This document shows, one piece after another, positions 50,776 through 59,463 of a stretch of DNA of 64,000 nucleotides. A program made the translations under genes and the position numbers. The stretch's first letter is position 1; the number at the start of each line of letters is the position of its first letter. The DNA comes from Bacteroidales bacterium. GTDB lineage: Bacteria > Bacteroidota > Bacteroidia > Bacteroidales > UBA932. Under the pieces are notes generated by a model. That model saw only the letters and a program-made list of their open reading frames with translations, was not told where the DNA came from and made no database searches. The stretch covers positions 16,131 to 80,130 of the forward strand of contig JAFZBF010000008.1 in NCBI GenBank assembly GCA_017561885.1, read 5' to 3'.

Positions 50776-52386
50776 CTATACGTTTTCGTGAATGACTTTG
50801 CGAACGGCACCCTTGCCGGCACACAGCTGCTCGAAGTATTTCTCAACCTTCGGAGCAAGAGGAGTCTCGTAAAGGTTTACGCCGAAAATGCCTGCCTTGG
50901 AGAGGATGGGCTCGACTGTAGCGTGGACATCGAATTTCTCGCCCAATTTCACGCCGGCTACGACAGGAGTTACCTGAGGAAGCAGCGGGTCGGGGCTGAG
51001 TTCGAACTTCTCGCCGTTGTCGTCAACTCCCATCAGGTAGCGGAGCCAGAGAGCGAACACGAGCGGGATGACCTTGAGGTCCGCGACGTTCAGGTCAGGG
51101 CGTTTCTCGTATGCCTTGATGGTCTCGCCGAAACGGATGGCAAGCTTCTGAGAAGTATCGGTAGCGATACGCTGGGGTGTGTCGGGCATGAACGGGTTCG
51201 GGATACGGATGTTCACAACCTGGTCGATGAAGTCCTTGGGTTTGATGATGCCGGGATCCACTACTACGGGCAGGCCTTCCTTGTAACCCACGATCTCCAC
51301 CATCTTCTTCAGGTCTGCATCCTTCATCTCTTCGGAAATCTTCTCGAAGCCGAGCAGGCAGCCTGACACTGCAAGCGCTGTGTGGAGCGGGTTGAGGCAG
51401 GTGCAGACTTTCATCTTCTCCACCTTGTCCACAGTCTCGCGCTGAGTGAACATCACGCCGCCTTTCTCAAGTGCGGGATGTCCGTTGGGGAACGAGTCCT
51501 CGATCACCAGATATTCGCACTCCTCGCTGTTAACGAACGGAGCGACGAAGGTCTTCTTGCCGGTGACTACAGGCTCGACGTCAAGCCCGTCTGCCTGAAG
51601 GATAGCTTCTACTGAAGGGTCGGGACGCGGAGTGATCTTGTCGATCATGGTCCAGGGGAATGACACTTTTGTCTTGTCCTCGACATATGCCTTGAAACCG
51701 GGCTTGCAGACGCCGTTCTTCTCCCAGGCCTCCGCGAAAGCGTGAACTGCCGCAAACAGTTTGTCGCCGTTGTGCGAGCAGTTGTCCATAGACACCATGG
51801 CCAGAGGTTTCTCGCCGGCCACGAAGCGCTCATATACGAGGGCGCTCACCTTGCCCATATAGCTCTGAGGCTTGCCGGGACCTGCAGCGAAGTCTTCCTC
51901 TACGAACGGAGCGAAAATACCGGCGTTGTTCTGGAGGGCATAGCCTTTCTCGGTGATGGTGAACGATACCATCTGCAGGGAATCGTTGCGGAAAATTTCT
52001 TTCAGGCGGGGCCAGTCCTTGTCGTTGTTCGAATCAGCCGCAAGGCTTTCCATGATGGAAGCCACGACAGTCTTCTCGACATTGCCGCTGGCTTTCAGGG
52101 TAACGAGCACACCGATGTTGTCGTGAGGACGGTACATCTTGTCGATGATTTCGTAGTCATAGCCTTCGGCTACTACCAGACCGCGGTCAAGCACGCCTGC
52201 ATTCAGGAGGTTCTGGCAAACGTTGCACTGGAATGCACGGAAGATGTTGCCGGCGCCGAAGTGGATCCAGGCCGGAGCCTTGAGAGTAGCTTCACGGACT
52301 TTCTCAATGTCGAATGTCGGAAGGGCGAAACCCTTGGCCTTCCACTCGGCTGCGTTATTTTTAATGCCTTGTAATGTAAGTTCCAT
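50776..52386 (-). CDS. Mannitol dehydrogenase family oxidoreductase
   Basis: NAD(P)-dependent dehydrogenase of 536 residues, of the long-chain group that includes mannitol 2-dehydrogenase, fructuronate reductase (UxuB) and tagaturonate reductase. Seen: an N-terminal Rossmann WIHFGAGNIFRAFQ, FTITEKGYALQ, SMDNCSHNGDK (family D-N-x-x-x-N), and CLNPLHTALAVSG with the catalytic Lys/Asn region replaced by the H of NPLHT as in the family. The uxaA/uxaC neighbours that would mark hexuronate use are not here, so the sugar is unknown. It follows the isochorismatase-family gene by 13 bp. Confidence 0.85.
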   Translation of the reverse strand: MELTLQGIKNNAAEWKAKGFALPTFDIEKVREATLKAPAWIHFGAGNIFRAFQCNVCQNLLNAGVLDRGLVVAEGYDYEIIDKMYRPHDNIGVLVTLKASGNVEKTVVASIMESLAADSNNDKDWPRLKEIFRNDSLQMVSFTITEKGYALQNNAGIFAPFVEEDFAAGPGKPQSYMGKVSALVYERFVAGEKPLAMVSMDNCSHNGDKLFAAVHAFAEAWEKNGVCKPGFKAYVEDKTKVSFPWTMIDKITPRPDPSVEAILQADGLDVEPVVTGKKTFVAPFVNSEECEYLVIEDSFPNGHPALEKGGVMFTQRETVDKVEKMKVCTCLNPLHTALAVSGCLLGFEKISEEMKDADLKKMVEIVGYKEGLPVVVDPGIIKPKDFIDQVVNIRIPNPFMPDTPQRIATDTSQKLAIRFGETIKAYEKRPDLNVADLKVIPLVFALWLRYLMGVDDNGEKFELSPDPLLPQVTPVVAGVKLGEKFDVHATVEPILSKAGIFGVNLYETPLAPKVEKYFEQLCAGKGAVRKVIHENV

Positions 52387-52399
52387 ATATCGTTAATTG

Positions 52400-52939
52400 C
52401 TAGAATTTCAAACTCTTCACGCTGCAGATCTTGCCGCCGTAAATATTCTTGATATAGTCAAGACCGCCCTGGCATGCCTCATCAGTAAGGGTGTCTGTGG
52501 TTTCCCTGGGAACTATGATCTTGAAACCGCGGAAGAAAGCGTCGGCAGAGGTATGACGGCAGCAGCAGTCAGCCTGCCAGCCGGTGATGATGACGGTGTT
52601 GACGTCGAGTTCGCGGAGCACGCGTTCCATAGTGGTCTCGAAAAATCCGCTGTAAGTCTTCTTGGGGATGATGAAATCGCCTTTCTGAGGTTTGAGTTCG
52701 TCGATTACCTCGGCCCCCCAGGTTCCCTCGACTGCGTGAGGGCCCCATACCTTGAACTCCTTGTCGATCTCGGGGGTGTGGCTGTCGTTAGCGTAAATGA
52801 CAGGCACTCCCGCTGCGCGGGCTTTGTCGCAAAGTTCTTTGATCGGCTGAATAATGTGTTTGATTCTCGGGTGAGCGATGGTTCCTGAAACAAAGTCATT
52901 GAGCATGTCAACGACGATGACTGCGTATTTGTTTTTCAT
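52400..52939 (-). CDS. Isochorismatase-family cysteine hydrolase (nicotinamidase-like)
   Basis: 179 residues, isochorismatase fold. Catalytic set: Asp11 (VVDMLNDF), Lys93/94 (IPKKTYSGFF) and Cys126 in TGWQADCCCRHTSADAFFRG (family TGxxTDxCVxxTAxDA). The catalytic Cys is flanked by Cys on both sides, where relatives mostly have Tyr and Val. PncA metal-site residues (D51/H53-like: NDSHTPE) are partly seen, so nicotinamidase is possible but not sure. First gene of an operon with the dehydrogenase gene. Confidence 0.8.
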   Translation of the reverse strand: MKNKYAVIVVDMLNDFVSGTIAHPRIKHIIQPIKELCDKARAAGVPVIYANDSHTPEIDKEFKVWGPHAVEGTWGAEVIDELKPQKGDFIIPKKTYSGFFETTMERVLRELDVNTVIITGWQADCCCRHTSADAFFRGFKIIVPRETTDTLTDEACQGGLDYIKNIYGGKICSVKSLKF

Positions 52940-52969
52940 TTTAATAGAAATTTGAGTGTCAATAGCTTT

Positions 52970-53003
52970 CAAATTTACAAAAATTTTTTGATGACCTAAC
53001 AAA
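52970..53003 (-). promoter_or_regulatory. Promoter of the isochorismatase-family operon
   Basis: On the minus strand, TTTG at 53000-53003, a 22-nt spacer and TAAATTTG at 52970-52977 precede the ATG at 52939 by 30 nt. Confidence 0.55.
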
Positions 53004-53022
53004 GTCCAGGCCACAAAAATGC

Positions 53023-53030
53023 TATATTTG
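53023..53030 (+). promoter_or_regulatory. Promoter -7 box for the TonB receptor
   Basis: TATATTTG fits TAnnTTTG and lies 21 nt before the ATG at 53052; the ATG at 53019 would be upstream of the transcript. Confidence 0.5.
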
Positions 53031-53051
53031 CCTTCCTCAGAAAAAAGGGGT

Positions 53052-54971
53052 ATGCCGAAGAAAATATCGTTTGCAGCAGCGTTGCTTTTTGCGTTTCTTT
53101 TTGCTCCCGCAACCAGGGCCCAGACATACTATATTCTGGACAGCGTCTCTGTCACGGCGTCGAAACTGCCTGTCCCCCTTCACAAGAATACACGCACCGT
53201 CATCCTGATGGACAGCCTGGCCATCGCTTCCGCTCCTGCCGAGAACATCAACGACCTTCTCAAGTATGCAGTGGGCGTCGATGTACGCCAGCGCGGCGCA
53301 ATGGGGATGCAGACCGACATCAGCATGCGCGGCGGCACCTTCGACCAGATTGCCATCCTGCTCAACGGCATTGACATATCCGACCCCCAGACCGGCCATA
53401 ATTCAGCCGACTTTCCCGTCAACCTCAGCGACATCGACCACATAGAGGTGCTGGAAGGGCCTGCCGCCAGGGGTCATGGTGCATCTTCGATGGTGGGCGC
53501 CATCAACATCGTCACCAAATATGACGGCGAGACCTCGGCTTCCGTCAACCTCGAGGGCGGATCGTTCAAGTATGCGAACGCCAACGCTTCGGTTTCCCTC
53601 AAGGGGCGCAGCAGCTTCAATATGCTGTCGGCAGGGTGGCAGCGCTCGGACGGATTCAACCGCAATGCCGCCGGAGGACTCAACAACGACTTCGGAGCTT
53701 TCAAGACCTTTTATCACGGCAATGCCGACCTTGACCGCACCACTGTCGCCTGGCAGGCCGGAGCGAGCCTGAAAGATTTCGGTTCGAGCACTTTCTACAG
53801 CGCCCGCTTCGACGACCAGTTCGAGCACAGTTTCAAGACCTTCACTGCAGTCAAGGCCGAAGGCAAGGGCGCCCTGCACTTCACCCCTTCTGTCTACTGG
53901 ACCCACGGCGAAGACCGTTTCGAGCTTTTCCGCGGCGCACCTGACCGATATCCCTTCAACTACCATAAGACCAACACTGTCGGCGCCGACTTCCATATAA
54001 GTGCCGACTCCCGCCTGGGCCGCAGCGCATTCGGAGCAGGAGCGCGCCGAGAAGGCATCAGAAGCACAAATCTCGGCGAAGTGCTGGCTAACCCAGACGG
54101 AGTGTATGTCCGCGGCCTGGCCAGGACTGCCTACACCGTCTTTGCGGAGCACAGCCTGGTGCTTGACCGGCTCACCGCATTCGCGGGAGTCACGGCAGCC
54201 TGCAATACAGGCAGCGACGAGGGCCTGCATCTCTATCCCGGTGTCGAGGCAAATTTCAGGCTGACCGACGCCCTGCGCATCTATGGTTCATACAATGCTT
54301 CGTACAGGATGCCGACCTTCACCGAACTTTATTATTCGGTAGGCGGTCACCTCGCCGACCCGGGGCTGAAATCCGAGAAGCTCCACGCTTTCGAAGGCGG
54401 GCTCAAATTCCTCGGCAGGGGCATCAGGGCCGTCGCCACTGTCTATTACAACAAGGGGTTCGACATCATCGACTGGGTACAGGAAGTGTCTGCCGGAGAA
54501 GACGCTCCATGGACGTCCGTAAACCATACCGAACTGAACACATTCGGACAGGAGGCCACTCTCCAGCTTTCTGTCGGCGAACTGACCGGCCGCCGGAATT
54601 TCTTCCTGCGTTCCGTGAATCTGGGTTACAGCCATATTTCACAGGACAAGGATGTGAAGAAGGGATTCCGCAGCCTCTATTCGATGGAGTATATCCGCCA
54701 TCGCGTCACCGCCCAGGCCGATTTCCGCCTCGGCAGCCGCTTCTCCGCCAACCTGTCGTACCGCTACGTCGACCGCGCCACATCATCGGATCTCATCAAG
54801 CCTTACTCTCTGCTTGACGCAAAGCTCTCGTACAGCGTGCCGGCGCTCGAGGTCTACCTCAGGGCCAACAACTTGCTTAACAAAGAATATTACGATTTCG
54901 GGGATATACCCCAGCCGGGCCTGTGGTTCATGGCCGGCATAAGGGTTACGCTGCAAAAGCGAGGAGAATAA
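53052..54971 (+). CDS. TonB-dependent outer-membrane receptor (BtuB/FepA-like)
   Basis: 639 residues: signal peptide (ends TRA-Q), plug domain (about 25-150, YYILDSVSVTASKLPVPLHKNTRTVILMDS; VGVDVRQRGAMGMQTDISMRGGTFDQIAILLNGIDISDPQTGHNSADFPVNLSDIDHIEVLEGPAARGHGASSMVGAINIVTK) and a 22-strand barrel ending GIRVTLQKRGE. It has no N-terminal carboxypeptidase-regulatory domain, so it is not SusC-like; the size is as in vitamin or siderophore receptors. Substrate unknown. The stop overlaps the 3' end of the transporter gene by 26 bp (convergent). Confidence 0.93.
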   Translation: MPKKISFAAALLFAFLFAPATRAQTYYILDSVSVTASKLPVPLHKNTRTVILMDSLAIASAPAENINDLLKYAVGVDVRQRGAMGMQTDISMRGGTFDQIAILLNGIDISDPQTGHNSADFPVNLSDIDHIEVLEGPAARGHGASSMVGAINIVTKYDGETSASVNLEGGSFKYANANASVSLKGRSSFNMLSAGWQRSDGFNRNAAGGLNNDFGAFKTFYHGNADLDRTTVAWQAGASLKDFGSSTFYSARFDDQFEHSFKTFTAVKAEGKGALHFTPSVYWTHGEDRFELFRGAPDRYPFNYHKTNTVGADFHISADSRLGRSAFGAGARREGIRSTNLGEVLANPDGVYVRGLARTAYTVFAEHSLVLDRLTAFAGVTAACNTGSDEGLHLYPGVEANFRLTDALRIYGSYNASYRMPTFTELYYSVGGHLADPGLKSEKLHAFEGGLKFLGRGIRAVATVYYNKGFDIIDWVQEVSAGEDAPWTSVNHTELNTFGQEATLQLSVGELTGRRNFFLRSVNLGYSHISQDKDVKKGFRSLYSMEYIRHRVTAQADFRLGSRFSANLSYRYVDRATSSDLIKPYSLLDAKLSYSVPALEVYLRANNLLNKEYYDFGDIPQPGLWFMAGIRVTLQKRGE

Positions 54972-56610
54972 GCAGCTGAGCTACGAGCACCCTCATGAAC
55001 ATCGTCAGGGGATAGACTGTGGCGTAATTCACAGCCACATAGTCGGTGCCGTAGGATTCTTGCGAGAACGACAGGGCTGTGGGATTGGTGCAGCTTCCTG
55101 CGATCAGACCGCACATCTTGTAGAAATTCAGATGGAAGACGAAACGGCACAGCAGCATCATTATGGCCACGGGGATGACGGTAATCAGGAAGCCGTAGAG
55201 TATCCACCAGTAGCCCCCGTTCACTATCGCAGCCACGAAATTCTCACCCGCTCCCAGTCCGACAGCCGCCATGAACAGCGCGATTCCCACCTCACGCAGC
55301 ATCATGTTGGCGCTCAGGGTGGTGTAGGTGGTGATATGCAGTTTCGGACCGAAGTGGCCGAGAAGGATCGCGATAATCAAAGTTCCGCCGGCCAAACCGA
55401 GACGGATGGGCTGAGGGATGCCGGGGAAATGGATGGGAATGCTGCCGAAGATGACTCCTAAGGCGATGCCGGCGAAGAGCGGAGCCAGGTTCGGATGGGT
55501 CAGGTTCTCCTTCTTGTTGCCCACGAAACCGGCAATCCTCTGGATATCCGACTCTACGCCCACTACCTGCAGGCCGTCTCCCATCTGGAGGATGAGGTTC
55601 GGCTGGGCCACCAGTTCGATGCCGGCGCGGATCACGCGGGTTATGGTCACTCCGTAGGCCTCGCGGATGTGCATGCTGCCGAGCGTCTTGCCGGTCAGTG
55701 AAGGCTTGGTGACTGTGATGCGGCGGGTGACGAAGGTGCTGTCGAGCTTGTCCCAGTCGCTCTTGTGCATCGCTATTTCCTCGCCGAAGATGATGCGGAC
55801 GCTGTCCACGTAGCGGTTGGAAGTGACTATGAGCAGTTTGTCGCCCTTTTCGAGGACGGTGTCTGAGTTGGGAGCCGAAACTTCGCCGTCGCGCATCAGC
55901 CTGGAGATGACGAACTTGGCGCTCTGGCTGTGGACGATGTCCTTTATACTCTTGCCGAAGATGGCCGGATTCTCGACCTCGCAGTGCATGCGACGGGCTG
56001 TTTCAGCCGCAGAATCGTCATCGATTTCGAGGGCCTTCTTCTCCTTGTCGAGGTCAACCTTGAAGCATGCTTTGTAGGCAATCAGCAGGCCGATGACGGC
56101 CAGCACGCCGAGGGGATATGCGATGGCATAGGAAGAAGCGAGGGTCGAGACAGTCAGGGAGATATCGGCAGCGTTGCTGCCTTCGGCGGCCATCACATCC
56201 TGCGCAGTCTGCTGCGCTGCACCGAGGCCGGGAGTGTTGGTCACGGCGCCTGACATAACGCCCACCATGTCGATGAGGCTTTCGTCTGTGATGTAGTGGA
56301 TGCAGAGAGTCACGCCCACAGCCAGCAGCACCATCAGTACGGCCAGGCCGTTCATGCTCAGTCCGCCCTTCTTGAACGAGTGGAAGAAGCCCGGGCCCAC
56401 CTGCAGTCCGATGGCGAACACGAACAGTATCAGGCCGAAATCCTTGACGAAAGAAAGGGCTGCGGGGTCTACCTTCACGCCGAAGTGGCTGAGCACGATG
56501 CCCACGAACAGTATCCAGGTGGAACCGATGCTTATCCCCTTGATCCTGACTCTTCCGAGCAGGAGTCCGGCGGCGATGGTAATAGCGAAATATACTATGG
56601 TCAGACCCAT
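54946..56610 (-). CDS. AspT/YidE-type transporter with two RCK_C domains
   Basis: 554 residues of the aspartate:alanine exchanger family. Two membrane halves (about 1-170 and 385-554; IAAGLLLGRVRIKGISIGSTWILFVGIVLSHFG; FAIGLQVGPGFF; and a mirrored AVGLGAGENFV; AGSCTNPTALSF) enclose two soluble TrkA_C/RCK_C domains (about 205-360, VISRLMRDGEVSAPNSDTVLEKGDKLLIV and ITVTKPSLTGKTLGSMHIREAYGVTITRV). The transported compound is unknown; RCK domains suggest ligand control. Confidence 0.88.
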   Translation of the reverse strand: MGLTIVYFAITIAAGLLLGRVRIKGISIGSTWILFVGIVLSHFGVKVDPAALSFVKDFGLILFVFAIGLQVGPGFFHSFKKGGLSMNGLAVLMVLLAVGVTLCIHYITDESLIDMVGVMSGAVTNTPGLGAAQQTAQDVMAAEGSNAADISLTVSTLASSYAIAYPLGVLAVIGLLIAYKACFKVDLDKEKKALEIDDDSAAETARRMHCEVENPAIFGKSIKDIVHSQSAKFVISRLMRDGEVSAPNSDTVLEKGDKLLIVTSNRYVDSVRIIFGEEIAMHKSDWDKLDSTFVTRRITVTKPSLTGKTLGSMHIREAYGVTITRVIRAGIELVAQPNLILQMGDGLQVVGVESDIQRIAGFVGNKKENLTHPNLAPLFAGIALGVIFGSIPIHFPGIPQPIRLGLAGGTLIIAILLGHFGPKLHITTYTTLSANMMLREVGIALFMAAVGLGAGENFVAAIVNGGYWWILYGFLITVIPVAIMMLLCRFVFHLNFYKMCGLIAGSCTNPTALSFSQESYGTDYVAVNYATVYPLTMFMRVLVAQLLILLAFAA

Positions 56611-56671
56611 TGATGTCCTCAGAAATCCGCCGCAAAATAAGCGAATTATTCCGACTTGTCCTAATTAACAG

Positions 56672-57145
56672 CTATAACTGTGATTTCCAGAACCTGGAAG
56701 TGATGTCTTCAAAACTGCCGTCGGCGCAGCGGCGGTACAGTCTCTGGTTGGTGGTCGGCTTGTCAAGAGGCCCGAGATGGGCAAGGTAAGGGCCTGTCTT
56801 GATGTAGTCGAACTTCTGCCAGTCGACGTCTTTCGGCAGCCTTATGCGGCCGCTGTACCACCCAACCTTATAATCCGGATATCGCGTATGCACATACACT
56901 GCGAGTTGCTGGAGCCGCTCCAGATCCGAGTCCCCGCCCATGAAGCAGATGCAGGTGATGTTGCTGCGGACCTCTGCCACAAGTCCATCTATGGCAGCTT
57001 CGTCCAGTTCGTCACCTATATCCTCCCACAGGTACTGGCTGTGACAGCCCGGACAATGGTTGGGGCAGTTGGAGATATTAATTGAAAGCGTGGTTTCATC
57101 CGGAATCTCCCGAAAAACCACGCTTGTGTTGACGTACTTGAGCAT
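56672..57145 (-). CDS. nrdG: Anaerobic ribonucleotide reductase activase
   Basis: Radical SAM protein of 157 residues that makes the glycyl radical on NrdD. Cluster motif CPNHCPGC (Cys27, Cys31, Cys34), with CFMGGDSDLERLQQLAVYV in the core. The gene lies 9 bp after nrdD, the usual order, so both are made together. This points to deoxynucleotide synthesis without oxygen. Confidence 0.94.
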   Translation of the reverse strand: MLKYVNTSVVFREIPDETTLSINISNCPNHCPGCHSQYLWEDIGDELDEAAIDGLVAEVRSNITCICFMGGDSDLERLQQLAVYVHTRYPDYKVGWYSGRIRLPKDVDWQKFDYIKTGPYLAHLGPLDKPTTNQRLYRRCADGSFEDITSRFWKSQL

Positions 57146-57154
57146 TATCGCTGA

Positions 57155-59266
57155 TTATTTCACCACAATCTCTTTCTTTGGTGCATAGTAGAACCTGCGT
57201 GCAGCTTCAGCCTGGCGGGCTGCCGAGAAATTGCTGACACGTTTGAGATAACCGATGATGCGGGTCATATAGTCCACGTTCTTGCTGTGGCATACAGGGC
57301 ACTCGTGCAGATAACGCTTGTCGATGTGGCCGCAGTCGTTGCAGATCGTGTTCGGGATGTTGAAGGTGAAATAGTTGCAGCCTTCATGGGCGGCCACCTT
57401 CAGAAGCTGGCGGTACTGCTCCTGGGAAAGATGCTCTTCGAGGTTCATGTGCAATGCCGAACCGCCGGTCAGGTGCTCGATGAACGGGGTGCCGTGGAGC
57501 TTGAACTTGTCGATGATGTTCAGGGAGTCGTCTTCCACTACATAGAAATAAGAGTTGTAGCAGTCGCGGGGAACGAAATAGCCGTCCTCACGGTCCCATT
57601 TTGCGTGTTTTACACCGACGTTCTCTGCAGGAATCATCTCGCAGTTGAACATAAGGTCTTTTGTGCGGTACTGCTTGTTGAATTTCTCGATTACGCCAAG
57701 CACGCTCCTCACGAAGTTCTTGTATTCTTCGTTCGGAGTGATCTTGAGGCCGAGGAATTCTGCGGCCTCGACGATGCCGTTCACGCCAATGGTGAGATAC
57801 TGGCGGCTCATATTGATGTAGCCGGCGTCGAACAAAGGCAGCATTCCCTTGTTCTTCAGATCCCTGAGGTTGGCGTCATAGGCAGTCTGGACCTTGTGGC
57901 AGATATCGGTGATTTCGCCGAGGTACTGCAGATAGTCCAGATTGTTGTTGACGGCATACTGGATAGTCCTGTTGATGTTGATGGTGAGCACGCTCTTCGA
58001 ACCTGTGCTGACTCCGCCGGCTCCGAGAGTATATGAGAATCCGTTGTCCTGGATCTCGTTGCGCAGACGGCAGCAGGAACTCAGGGAATCAGCGTTGTCG
58101 CTCATATATGTGAAGAACGAGTGTCCTTCAGAATACATCTGGGCGGTGAAATCGCCGTATTCCTTGTCCTTGCATTCGTCGTTCTCGGTGAGCAGAGCCA
58201 TCGTCTCGACGGGGAAGGTAAGCATAGTCTTCAGGCGCTCTGCGTTGAACCACTTCATAAACCTCTTCTGCAACCAGTTGAGGCCGTCCCAGTCAGGCTG
58301 TGTACCGTCGGGGAAATAGAAGTTGTCGAACAGGCTCTGGAAATAATACTTGTCGTAGTACGAAATATTCCAGAACACCGCCTGATAGTTGCGGGCGCCG
58401 GTAGGCTGGTTGATCGAGTAGACAACCTGCTCGAAGCAGTCGGTGATCATCTTGTCGATGGTACGCTGCTTTGTACTGAGGTCCACTACCCTGTCGGGGT
58501 GCTGCCAGTAATCCTTGCCGTATTCCTTCTCGATGAAATAGTTCATATACATCAGGAATTCGGGGGTGGCGCAGGCGCCGCTGAGCATCGAGCTCACCAT
58601 AAACACCATATTTATGAAACCGCCGCAGAACGACTTGAGGTTGGTCGGCGCCGTCGAGTTTCCGCCAATCGATGCAGTTCCGCCGATGAGCCAGGGGTAC
58701 ATCGTGATGGAAGCGCAGTAGTTGGCGAGACTTGTCTCGTCGTTCTTGTAGATGAAGTGCTTGTTCAGCAGGTCAAGGTACTTGTCGGCCAGTTCCTTGC
58801 CGTACATCTTCTTGATACGGTCGGTAAGAAGACGGCGGTTGAGGCGGATGAAGTTGCTCTTGGGCAACTCACCGATCAGGGTTGCGATGTTCTTGTGCTC
58901 TACGTTGGCATTGGCGTCGAATTTCGATCCCGTAGCGGCATTCGAAGCTTCGCAATAGTCGGCAAGGAACTGCATCTTGCTGGTAAGGTCGCGGTCCTCC
59001 TGGTGGCTCTGGCGATAGAGGATGAAAGACTTGGCCACTTTGTAGTAACCTTCTTTCATCAGGCTTTCCTCAACCTGGTTCTGGATGTCCTCGACCTTCA
59101 CTCCTTCGTACATGTCGAGATGTGCGAGGATCTTGCTCAGGACTCCCAGGTCTATGGGCTCACCAACTGAATCGAACGCTTTGATGATCGCGTTCATAAT
59201 CTTGTCAAGGGAGAATTTCTCTAACTTTCCGTCTCTTTTGGTAATAAAGAATTGATTAGATTCCAT
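57155..59266 (-). CDS. nrdD: Anaerobic ribonucleoside-triphosphate reductase
   Basis: Glycyl radical enzyme of 703 residues that reduces NTPs to dNTPs with formate. The N-terminal ATP cone (FFITKRDGKLEKFSLDKIMNAIIKAFDSVG) is the allosteric site. Active-site parts include TYMSDNADSLSSCCRLRNEI with Cys. The C-terminal zinc ribbon CNDCGHIDKRYLHECPVCHSKNVDYM is followed by RIIGYL with Gly672 as the radical site. Intact in length. nrdG follows. A 197-bp gap upstream holds a tandem repeat at 59306-59323. Confidence 0.96.
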   Translation of the reverse strand: MESNQFFITKRDGKLEKFSLDKIMNAIIKAFDSVGEPIDLGVLSKILAHLDMYEGVKVEDIQNQVEESLMKEGYYKVAKSFILYRQSHQEDRDLTSKMQFLADYCEASNAATGSKFDANANVEHKNIATLIGELPKSNFIRLNRRLLTDRIKKMYGKELADKYLDLLNKHFIYKNDETSLANYCASITMYPWLIGGTASIGGNSTAPTNLKSFCGGFINMVFMVSSMLSGACATPEFLMYMNYFIEKEYGKDYWQHPDRVVDLSTKQRTIDKMITDCFEQVVYSINQPTGARNYQAVFWNISYYDKYYFQSLFDNFYFPDGTQPDWDGLNWLQKRFMKWFNAERLKTMLTFPVETMALLTENDECKDKEYGDFTAQMYSEGHSFFTYMSDNADSLSSCCRLRNEIQDNGFSYTLGAGGVSTGSKSVLTININRTIQYAVNNNLDYLQYLGEITDICHKVQTAYDANLRDLKNKGMLPLFDAGYINMSRQYLTIGVNGIVEAAEFLGLKITPNEEYKNFVRSVLGVIEKFNKQYRTKDLMFNCEMIPAENVGVKHAKWDREDGYFVPRDCYNSYFYVVEDDSLNIIDKFKLHGTPFIEHLTGGSALHMNLEEHLSQEQYRQLLKVAAHEGCNYFTFNIPNTICNDCGHIDKRYLHECPVCHSKNVDYMTRIIGYLKRVSNFSAARQAEAARRFYYAPKKEIVVK

Positions 59267-59305
59267 ACCGACTCTTTCTTATATATAATATAGTGTTATG
59301 ATGTA

Positions 59306-59323
59306 TGTCCGAAGTGTCCGAAC
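59306..59323. repeat. Tandem 9-bp repeat upstream of nrdD
   Basis: TGTCCGAAG (59306-59314) is followed directly by TGTCCGAAC (59315-59323); eight of nine bases are the same. It lies 40-57 bp before the nrdD start and may be an operator. The AT-rich sequence between it and the gene, ACACTATATTATATAT on minus, resembles one half of an NrdR box. Confidence 0.5.
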
Positions 59324-59406
59324 TGAATTGCTTAGCAAGTTAGCACATTCCTCTCAGTCCGTAGTTATTGGTCATTTTTTTATTTTCAACATTTAATAAA
59401 CAATAG

Positions 59407-59430
59407 GCCCGGCGATATCGCCGGGCGCGC
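59407..59430 (-). terminator. Terminator after fabF
   Basis: A perfect 20-bp palindrome (GCCCGGCG ATAT CGCCGGGC, 59407-59426) lies 37 bp after the fabF stop. The tail on the minus strand is only moderately T-rich, and on plus it is GCGCTTTTG, so the direction of use is not certain. Confidence 0.65.
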
Positions 59431-59463
59431 TTTTGTTCATTTATGTTCGTTTTTTGTTGAAAA

